NCBI GenBank assembly: GCA_013044465.1
Contig: JABEUL010000071.1
Span: 1-5,727 of the forward strand
Source of the DNA: Acidimicrobiales bacterium
GTDB taxonomy: Bacteria; Actinomycetota; Acidimicrobiia; Acidimicrobiales; JABEUL01
DNA length: 5,727 bases
Reading direction: 5' to 3'
Shown piece by piece: positions 1 through 4,581 of the stretch. Numbering within the stretch: the stretch's first letter is position 1; each line of letters begins with the position of its first letter. A model generated the notes under the pieces. It was not told the origin of the DNA, searched no databases, and saw only the letters and a program-made list of their open reading frames with translations. Made by a program: the position numbers and the translations under genes.

Positions 1-16
1 CAATAGCTCACCCCTT

Positions 17-1618
17 ATGATTGTAGGCACTTCTATCACCGTTGAAATTGGCAATAATGCCCTTCTCTCAGATGCATCATTTGTGGTTGGAACCGGGGAG
101 AAAGTTGGCCTGGTCGGGAAAAATGGAAGTGGCAAGTCATCTTTGATCTCAGTTCTGGTAAATGAGGCCAGTTCGCATCTGCGTTTTCGTGGGAATGTGG
201 CTATTAGGGGAACTTATGGTTTTCTTCCTCAAGCTCCAGTTCCAGGGGGACTGGGAATGGAAGCAACTGGATTTTCCCACATTCTTTCGGCCCGCGGCAT
301 AGACGTGCTTGACGCAGCTATGGATACAGCCAGGCAAAATCTTGAGAAGGACCCTTCGGTGGAGAATGTCGCTCTCTTTTCTGATTTGGAGGAGGAGTAC
401 AGGGTCAATGGTGGTTACGAGGTTGAATCCACGATCTCAAGGCTCGCTGCAGGTCTTGGCCTTCGAGAAGAGGCACTATTAGAAGATATTGACTCATTAT
501 CTGGAGGGCAGAGGAGGAGAGTGGATCTGATACGAGTTTTGTTTCAAGAACCAGAGACTCTAATACTTGATGAACCTACAAATCACCTAGACCTGGCGGC
601 CAAAAAATGGCTTATGGATGAGTTGGAAAAATTTAAAGGAGCTATTCTTCTAATTAGCCATGACTTGAAGCTACTAGATACTTCTATAGACAAAGTTCTC
701 CATTTGAGAAGTGGAAAACTTCATGAGTATAAAGGCTCCTATTCGAGCTTTATGGTCCAAGTTGAGGCCGATATTGATCAGCGTGAGAGAGAATCTCTTC
801 TCCAGGGCAAAGAGATTAAAAGGTTAAGCACTCTTGCTGATTCGATGAGGGGTTCTACTAATAGACGAGCGAGAATTGCAAAATCCTTGGACCACCGTGT
901 TGAGCGCTTAGAAGGAAAACGCGTTGAAACCCTCAAGCGAGATAAAAAGAAGGTATTTAAGCTTCCAAATCCTGAGCGCTCGGGAGTACTCCCAATTGAA
1001 GTCTCAACACTCAGCGTATCCTATGGCGAATTGGAAGTTCTTAAAAATATTTCTATGGCTATAGAGCGTGAAGATCGGGTAGTAGTGATTGGAAGAAATG
1101 GCGCCGGGAAAACGAGTCTGTTGCGTTGTTTGGCCGGCGTTCAAGAACCAACCAGTGGCACTATAAAGTATGGCGCACATGTTTCGGTGGGATACTTTGC
1201 CCAGGAGCATGAACAACTTGACTACACCCGGAATGTTTTAGATAATGTGAACGATAAGATTCTAAAAACCGAGACTGAACGCCGGGCACTTTTGGGTTCT
1301 TTTGGCATAACCGGATCAATGGCATATCAAATGCCAGATACTCTTTCTGGAGGGGAGAGGGCAAAGTTGGGCCTGGCCATGTTGGGAGCTGGAGAGGCAA
1401 ATCTATTACTTTTGGATGAACCTACCAACAACTTAGATCCTGCGTCAATTGAAGCGGTCGGGTTAATGCTAAATCGTTGGAGTGGAACCGTTGTAGTTGT
1501 AAGCCACGACAGGGCATTTGTAGAGGCGCTAGAGCCGACACATTGTCTCTCTTTGCCTAGTGAAAATTACACATACTGGCAGGATGAGTACTTGGATGAA
1601 GTCGAGCTGCGAAGATAG
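17..1618 (+). CDS. ABC-F family ATPase (ribosome-associated type, two ABC domains)
   Basis: The 533-residue product has two ABC ATPase domains in one chain and no membrane segments, the architecture of the ABC-F family. Domain 1 shows Walker A GKNGSGKS (34-41), a Q-loop FLPQ (69-72), signature LSGGQ (161-165), Walker B TLILDE with EPTNHLD (181-192) and the switch His in SHD (214-216). A charged linker of about 75 residues (roughly 245-320, rich in Arg, Lys and Glu) corresponds to the interdomain helices that reach into the ribosome. Domain 2 has GRNGAGKT (359-366), YFAQE (393-397), LSGGE (443-447), LLLLDEPTNNLD (463-474) and SHD (496-498). Both catalytic Glu residues (186, 468) are present, so it should be active. 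ABC-F proteins act in the cytoplasm on the ribosomal E site, as translation factors or antibiotic protection proteins; the sequence does not tell which. The linker is short, without a long extension. The ATG at 17 matches the usual ABC-F N-terminus, but only 16 bases lie upstream, with no Shine-Dalgarno and no in-frame stop. Confidence 0.93.
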   Translation: MIVGTSITVEIGNNALLSDASFVVGTGEKVGLVGKNGSGKSSLISVLVNEASSHLRFRGNVAIRGTYGFLPQAPVPGGLGMEATGFSHILSARGIDVLDAAMDTARQNLEKDPSVENVALFSDLEEEYRVNGGYEVESTISRLAAGLGLREEALLEDIDSLSGGQRRRVDLIRVLFQEPETLILDEPTNHLDLAAKKWLMDELEKFKGAILLISHDLKLLDTSIDKVLHLRSGKLHEYKGSYSSFMVQVEADIDQRERESLLQGKEIKRLSTLADSMRGSTNRRARIAKSLDHRVERLEGKRVETLKRDKKKVFKLPNPERSGVLPIEVSTLSVSYGELEVLKNISMAIEREDRVVVIGRNGAGKTSLLRCLAGVQEPTSGTIKYGAHVSVGYFAQEHEQLDYTRNVLDNVNDKILKTETERRALLGSFGITGSMAYQMPDTLSGGERAKLGLAMLGAGEANLLLLDEPTNNLDPASIEAVGLMLNRWSGTVVVVSHDRAFVEALEPTHCLSLPSENYTYWQDEYLDEVELRR

Positions 1619-1924
1619 CATTTAAAGAACTGGACGTCATAGGCTGTTTGTTTATTGCTTCGTGCAAATTGGGCGTGATTGGCAAAAGTTAGTCGTTGGT
1701 AAACCTTAACCTGCTAATCCGGTTTCAACTGTAGATAAATCTATAACCCAGCCAATTAGAGCTCGGACTCCTGAATAATGTGAGTCGATAATTTTAAACT
1801 CTCATTGCACTTTGACGCGAATACGAATAATTAGGTCACTTAGCTGCATGTTGAGTTAGAGCGGGTGCGTCGAATCTTATTTGATTACGACGCACAGTGC
1901 TTCTATGTTATTGGTTGTTGCGTG
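1619..1924. other. Intergenic region between convergent genes
   Basis: This gap separates the ABC-F gene (plus) from the DUF6458-like gene (minus), which converge on it. No credible coding frame was found. Its one strong element is the hairpin at 1865-1895. There is also a small AT-rich palindrome TAGAT-AA-ATCTA near 1732-1743 and a weak TTGC-N5-GCAA hairpin about 35 bases after the ABC-F stop, neither followed by a U-tract. No clear terminator for the ABC-F gene could be identified. Confidence 0.6.
1865..1895 (-). terminator. Strong hairpin downstream of the DUF6458-like gene, terminator-like without a U-tract
   Basis: The left arm GTGCGTCG (1865-1872) pairs perfectly with CGACGCAC (1888-1895). 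The stem continues inward as AATC with GATT after one bulged A (1887), closing on a six-base loop TTATTT. That gives 12 base pairs in an otherwise AT-rich gap. It lies about 30 bases past the stop of the minus-strand gene at 1925, so it could end that transcript. It could also serve the plus-strand ABC-F gene, whose stop is about 250 bases away. Neither side shows a run of T, so the terminator call rests on position and stem strength only. Confidence 0.45.
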
Positions 1925-2185
1925 CTAATGCACTTCTTCGTGCACAGAGGCGCTTTGACCTAGCGAGTCAGTTACTTGGCGATCATACGTGGAGTTTTTG
2001 GATACTCCCATTTTTGAAACACCAAATACGATCGACGAGACCACAAATCCAGCTGCTCCTACAAGCATCAAGATCACACCTACTGTCGATAGCCTGAATC
2101 CGTTCCCTTGCGTAGTAATTGCCCAGTACATGACTGCACCTACAGCTACGGAGATTGCACTAAAAACCATTCCAGTTAATCCCAT
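1925..2185 (-). CDS. Small two-helix membrane protein, DUF6458-like
   Basis: The 86-residue product begins MGLTGMVFSAI and has two predicted membrane helices (about 5-24 and 33-55) joined by a short loop containing GFRLSTVGVILM. A polar tail of about 30 residues follows, ending in HEEVH. The pattern of a short N-terminal helix, a polar turn, then T-V-G-V-I-L-M and a Gly-rich second helix resembles actinobacterial DUF6458 proteins. The function of that family is not known to me. The frame is open to an ATG at 2284, but the ATG at 2185 is preferred. It has AGAGGT six bases upstream, it starts right at the family-like sequence, and the extra 33 residues would overlap the promoter and look non-proteinaceous. 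It is divergent from the winged-helix regulator, so the two may be co-regulated. The family match is from memory. Confidence 0.72.
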   Translation of the reverse strand: MGLTGMVFSAISVAVGAVMYWAITTQGNGFRLSTVGVILMLVGAAGFVVSSIVFGVSKMGVSKNSTYDRQVTDSLGQSASVHEEVH

Positions 2186-2191
2186 ATTCTT

Positions 2192-2197
2192 ACCTCT
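2192..2197 (-). promoter_or_regulatory. Ribosome binding site deciding the start of the DUF6458-like gene
   Basis: AGAGGT on the minus strand lies six bases before the ATG at 2185. No comparable site precedes the upstream in-frame ATG at 2284, so this fixes the shorter 86-residue protein. Confidence 0.65.
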
Positions 2198-2255
2198 ATC
2201 TTTGGCCCTTCCACTTAGTCGATTTGGCCAATGTAGAGCGGAGCCCTTACTTAGT

Positions 2256-2284
2256 AGAATAGCATAGAAATTAACTTCTAGCAA
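2256..2284 (-). promoter_or_regulatory. Putative sigma-A-type promoter for the DUF6458-like gene
   Basis: On the minus strand a TTGCTA -35 element (2284-2279) is separated by exactly 17 bases from a TATTCT -10 element (2261-2256). Each matches four of six consensus bases. Transcription would begin near 2249, giving a leader of about 60 bases that contains the ribosome binding site. It sits back to back with the -10 of the divergent regulator gene, about 25-50 bases away, so one bound regulator could affect both genes. Confidence 0.45.
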
Positions 2285-2306
2285 GCTTTTTCTAGAATTA
2301 ATGTAC

Positions 2307-2312
2307 TATAAT
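2307..2312 (+). promoter_or_regulatory. -10 element for leaderless transcription of the winged-helix gene
   Basis: A perfect TATAAT is followed by six bases (GGGAAT) and then ATG at 2319. A transcript starting at that A would have no leader. No Shine-Dalgarno precedes either candidate ATG. This spacing is the known signature of leaderless genes in Actinobacteria. No good -35 hexamer is visible 16-18 bases upstream. Confidence 0.6.
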
Positions 2313-2318
2313 GGGAAT

Positions 2319-2612
2319 ATGGCAGCTTGGAGCTTTTTAACTAATCATGCACGAGTTTTTGTGTCCATAGCAAAGGACCCAGGAGCACGACTCAAAGACA
2401 TCGCCGAAATACTCGGCATAACAGAGAGGAGTGCATTTGCAATTGTTAAAGATTTGACAGAGACGGGATATATAGTCAAGGAAAAGTCAGGCGGCCGCAA
2501 TCGTTATCATATACAGAACCATTTACCAGTAAAAGAAGCGCTCATTAGAGATCTTGCCGTTGGAGAATTTCTGGAAGCACTTGTTGGCCCAGAAGAAGCC
2601 AGCATCTTGTAG
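2319..2612 (+). CDS. Small winged-helix (MarR-like) transcriptional regulator
   Basis: The 97-residue product reads as a single winged helix-turn-helix domain. Helix 1 is about 6-19 (FLTNHARVFVSIAK), helix 2 about 25-32, and the recognition helix about 36-49 (ERSAFAIVKDLTETG). The wing is at 51-65 (YIVKEKSGGRNRYHI). A short C-terminal helix (about 71-89) could mediate dimerisation. No ligand-binding domain is fused to it. Small stand-alone regulators with a W-S-F-L-T-N-H-A-R start are, from memory, widespread in Actinobacteria and are usually labelled MarR or helix-turn-helix proteins with unknown targets. The frame extends to an ATG at 2301, but that codon lies upstream of the TATAAT and would be outside the transcript, so 2319 is chosen. 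The nearest candidate target is the divergent DUF6458-like gene or its own promoter. Confidence 0.85.
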   Translation: MAAWSFLTNHARVFVSIAKDPGARLKDIAEILGITERSAFAIVKDLTETGYIVKEKSGGRNRYHIQNHLPVKEALIRDLAVGEFLEALVGPEEASIL

Positions 2613-2614
2613 TT

Positions 2615-2679
2615 CTCCAATTTATGTGGAGGGGACTTATAAAAGTCAACGCCAATTGAAATATTATAAATTCATTTGG
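2615..2679 (+). repeat. Three consecutive short inverted repeats after the regulator gene
   Basis: Starting three bases after the regulator stop codon are three hairpins in a row. CTCCA-N7-TGGAG is at 2615-2631, GACTT-ATAA-AAGTC at 2634-2647, and CCAATTGAA-N10-TTCATTTGG at 2652-2679 (eight of nine pairs). Each is weak alone. As a block they are a plausible transcription end or 3' stabilising structure for the regulator mRNA. No run of T follows. The possibility of chance in AT-rich DNA remains. Confidence 0.35.
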
Positions 2680-2902
2680 ACTGAAAACCTTGTGCAGTTT
2701 TGTTGAACCAACTATGGGTTGATACATTGTTTGCGTGAAGACCTTGAGTGAATCCATACCTGAGCAGTAGTTAACCTAATTGACTCACTAGCATCTTTGC
2801 TGTTATTGAAAATAGCTCGAATGCTTAATTCAGGAATTTTAATTGGTAAAAGTGAATGGTGCACTCTCTTCGCCAATTCAGGCAATCCCAATAAATATTT
2901 TC

Positions 2903-2944
2903 CTTAGTTTCATGCTACGCGATCATAGTTCGTGAAACTTTAAG
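2903..2944 (-). terminator. Imperfect hairpin downstream of the VOC gene
   Basis: AGTTTCATG (2906-2914) pairs with CGTGAAACT (2931-2939) with one G-T wobble. Outside it, CTT (2903-2905) can pair with AAG (2942-2944) across a two-base bulge. The structure lies about 38 bases beyond the VOC stop codon on the minus strand and is followed there by an AT-rich stretch (AAAATATTTATT) rather than a clean U-tract. Terminator function is inferred from position. Confidence 0.4.
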
Positions 2945-2981
2945 AACAAATCTAAAATATCTTGCTCAGAGTGCCCCACAT

Positions 2982-3329
2982 TTAAGCTGGCTGCCTCAAT
3001 CCAATGACATTTCCATCTAAATCCTTCAATGTCGCCACAAGCAACCCTGCACCAACGTCCATTGGTCCCTGAATTATTTCCGCCCCGGCGCCCACCAGCT
3101 TAGAAAGGCTCTCAGAAATATCAGCAACTTCGTAGTAAGTTACTTGTCCTGTCATCCCCTGGTTGTGTCCTTGGGGAAGCAATCCTATTTCCTGATCACC
3201 TATGTGGAATCCTATATAGTAAGGCGAGTCTGTAGTCGGCTCCATTCCCAGAAGAGCACTAAATATGCTCTTTGCTTTCTCAACATCCCTTACAGGGTAG
3301 AGCACAGTCTTCGTTTCAACAGCCACCAT
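2982..3329 (-). CDS. VOC-fold (glyoxalase/bleomycin-resistance-like) protein
   Basis: The 115-residue product has the length and paired beta-alpha-beta-beta-beta modules of a single vicinal-oxygen-chelate protein. The first module (about 6-52) contains TVLYPVRDVEKAKSIFSALLG, a typical V-x-D-x-x-K-A-x-x-F-Y-x-x-L-L-G opening. The second (about 62-113) contains an amphipathic helix followed by DLDGNVIGL (103-111), equivalent to the usual DPDGNxxEL. The final metal-ligand Glu is replaced by Gly110, and the first-strand ligand position appears to hold Lys7 rather than His. It may therefore lack the classical metal site and act as a binding protein or a non-metal enzyme. Substrate is unknown. ATG 3329 is given as the start. 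GTG 3326, the next codon, is better spaced from the AGGAGGT (see the ribosome binding site entry). It appears monocistronic. Confidence 0.87.
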   Translation of the reverse strand: MVAVETKTVLYPVRDVEKAKSIFSALLGMEPTTDSPYYIGFHIGDQEIGLLPQGHNQGMTGQVTYYEVADISESLSKLVGAGAEIIQGPMDVGAGLLVATLKDLDGNVIGLRQPA

Positions 3330-3330
3330 T

Positions 3331-3337
3331 ACCTCCT
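3331..3337 (-). promoter_or_regulatory. Near-consensus Shine-Dalgarno of the VOC gene, unusually close to the ATG
   Basis: AGGAGGT on the minus strand is the strongest ribosome binding site in the window. It leaves only one base before the ATG at 3329 but four bases before the in-frame GTG that is codon 2 (3326-3324). Normal spacing favours the GTG, which would remove one residue. Confidence 0.7.
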
Positions 3338-3338
3338 C

Positions 3339-3352
3339 ACACCCTCGGGTGT
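3339..3352 (-). repeat. Inverted repeat ACACCC-GA-GGGTGT in the VOC leader
   Basis: Six-base arms ACACCC and GGGTGT flank a two-base centre, one base upstream of the Shine-Dalgarno. It is GC-rich in an AT-rich leader. It could be an operator for a dimeric repressor. As RNA the two-base loop is too tight for the full stem, but a shorter one could form beside the ribosome binding site. Only one copy is seen in the window. Confidence 0.4.
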
Positions 3353-3446
3353 CTCGCTAATTTGTTTAGCTAATCTTTTTCAATGTTACTACTGCCGCAT
3401 AAAGGCCTAAAAAAGTATTGTAGCTGGTTGCATTTCAACCTATGTC

Positions 3447-3456
3447 GAAGATCTTC
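3447..3456. repeat. Perfect 10-base palindrome
   Basis: GAAGATCTTC reads the same on both strands. It lies about 120 bases upstream of the VOC start and just above the weak -10 candidate, so an operator role is possible but unsupported by a second copy. Confidence 0.3.
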
Positions 3457-3623
3457 TGGCTTCTCGGCTCTCTTTGCCTCTACCAACTCTGCGGTTATCC
3501 GAGCCTTTAGCGACAATCCACGCCTAACACAGCTTCAAAAGAGCTCCTAGGAAAGTCTTCAAGGATGTGAGTCATTTATTTGAATTGGATCGTATTGCTT
3601 CTTTGAACTTGACTTTGGCATAG

Positions 3624-3641
3624 AGAGTTTAGCTGAACTCT
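3624..3641. repeat. 18-base near-perfect palindrome in the gene-free stretch
   Basis: The arms AGAGTT and AACTCT flank a central AGCT with a single mismatched symmetric pair (T3630 and G3635). A dimeric DNA-binding protein site or a short RNA hairpin are both possible. No neighbouring gene start explains it. Confidence 0.35.
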
Positions 3642-3831
3642 GTTGCAGACTAGACAGATTGGCCAAGCGAGATTGCCGCGCTCCAAATAGGAATATTGGC
3701 GAAGTTGATTAGTTTTAGATTTCAAGCACCGAGATACAATTTAATGCCGGCTAGAAGAGATATCGATGCGAATTCTGACGCGAGTCGGAAAAACACCTGG
3801 TAGTGAAGCCTCTCTAGATTGCTGTCAGTTC

Positions 3832-3856
3832 TTGCCATAGACACTAGATCTGGCAA
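3832..3856 (-). terminator. Inverted repeat just after the sortase gene
   Basis: TTGCCA and TGGCAA form a six-pair stem with a 13-base loop, beginning nine bases after the sortase stop on the minus strand. The position suits an operon terminator, but the stem is short and no U-tract follows, so the call is weak. Confidence 0.3.
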
Positions 3857-3864
3857 TTGGATTA

Positions 3865-4581
3865 CTACTTCCCAGATGACGATCCTACGTAAGTGGTGTA
3901 AACGACAACGTTAGATAAATAGTGGTGACTCTGATAGTCAAAGGCTCCGCCACAAGTGACCAAATTTAAATCTGAACTTCCATTATTTCCGTAAACTGAA
4001 CTGTCAGGAAAGTTGGACTTCTGAAACATTTCCACGTTCGTCACGGAGAAATGAGCCACAATTCCGTCGCTCAACCCGACAGAAACAATGTCACCTTGCT
4101 TTAGCTGACTTATCGAGTAAAACACTGCAGGGCCTTGTACCGAGTCAACGTGTCCTAGGATTACTGCTGATCCTTGCTGTCCTGGTGTCGCTCCAAATCG
4201 ATACCATCCAGGGACATACCAGCTAGAAGGAACTTGGACCGTGCCATCCGGATTTAGACCCAGCTGCGTAAGATTTGCAGATACATTGATGCTAGGGATG
4301 TCAATAAAAAGCGGGATCGAACGCACAAGATACTTTGTCTGTGGCAAAGTGGAGGTCGTCGTGGATTGATCGGTCGCTTGCGTGGAAGATGTAGTCGTGG
4401 AAAAATGTCCCGCAATTGGCGGTGGGCCCTTTTCGCTTTGGAAGGCACCAGTGAACAATATTGCACTGATAGCTAAGAATAGAACAGTTATTACAACTAA
4501 TAAGGTACTAATCCAGCTATTAAAAACAGAGCTGAGTTTTCTCAAGGGCAGTTTAATGTCGAATTTCTTTAGAAACCGCAC
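3865..4581 (-). CDS. Sortase (class E/F-like transpeptidase), partner of the upstream surface protein
   Basis: The 238-residue product has a short basic N-terminus, one membrane helix (about 25-46), a Ser/Thr/Gln-rich linker (61-82) and a sortase domain (about 86-231), so the enzyme would face outward. Recognisable elements are IPLFIDIPSINVSANL (the I-P-x-I-x-V opening), GWYRFGATPGQQGSAVILGHVDS with catalytic His144, and LNLVTCGGAFD with catalytic Cys210. These match actinobacterial class F/E sortases, which cleave a Thr-Gly bond in a sorting signal and attach the protein to the cell wall. No Arg follows Cys210; the usual Arg position in the HHYLSNVVVY segment (219-228) seems to hold Leu or His. 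The start is GTG at 4581, immediately after an in-frame stop, with no good Shine-Dalgarno. It overlaps the upstream gene by 29 bases, so translation is probably coupled. Only the precise class is uncertain. Confidence 0.9.
   Translation of the reverse strand: MRFLKKFDIKLPLRKLSSVFNSWISTLLVVITVLFLAISAILFTGAFQSEKGPPPIAGHFSTTTSSTQATDQSTTTSTLPQTKYLVRSIPLFIDIPSINVSANLTQLGLNPDGTVQVPSSWYVPGWYRFGATPGQQGSAVILGHVDSVQGPAVFYSISQLKQGDIVSVGLSDGIVAHFSVTNVEMFQKSNFPDSSVYGNNGSSDLNLVTCGGAFDYQSHHYLSNVVVYTTYVGSSSGK

Larger units (their letters stand above)
2613..2981. other. Intergenic region between convergent genes
   Basis: This gap lies between the regulator (plus) and the VOC gene (minus), which converge. It is AT-rich and has no credible reading frame. 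Its left end holds three successive short inverted repeats (2615-2679) and its right end an imperfect hairpin (2903-2944). The middle contains only small palindromes, for example AATTC-AG-GAATT near 2827-2838. No promoter pointing at a gene is evident. Confidence 0.6.
3330..3864. other. Long region without a convincing gene
   Basis: These 535 bases lie between the sortase stop and the VOC start, both minus strand. No frame gives a recognisable protein and no tRNA or conserved RNA was identified. The VOC promoter should be at its left end. A minus-strand TACAAT (3422-3417) is a possible -10, but no good -35 lies 17 bases upstream. The stretch carries several palindromes: GGTTG-N5-CAACC (3426-3440), GAAGATCTTC (3447-3456), an 18-base near-palindrome (3624-3641) and TTGCCA-N13-TGGCAA (3832-3856). 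A 38-codon minus-strand frame (3838-3722) starts 26 bases after the sortase stop but has no ribosome binding site. The region may be a decayed gene or regulatory DNA; nothing here decides it. Confidence 0.55.

Noticed and set aside
1989..2267. A 92-codon plus-strand frame opposite the DUF6458-like gene.
   Set aside because: It has no ribosome binding site and is the complement of a gene with clear membrane helices, its own Shine-Dalgarno and a promoter.
2186..2284. N-terminal extension of the DUF6458-like protein to an upstream ATG.
   Set aside because: The extension covers the predicted promoter and ribosome binding site, and the family-like sequence begins at the internal ATG.
3402..3460. 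Possible RNA gene or riboswitch near the GGTTG/CAACC hairpin upstream of the VOC gene.
   Set aside because: No cloverleaf, no conserved riboswitch motif and no terminator-antiterminator pair could be assembled; only isolated short stems are present.
3722..3838. A 38-codon minus-strand frame starting 26 bases after the sortase stop, with a partly hydrophobic C-terminal half.
   Set aside because: It has no ribosome binding site, no promoter at leaderless spacing and no recognisable family, and its start lies inside an inverted repeat. It could be coupled to the sortase but cannot be supported.
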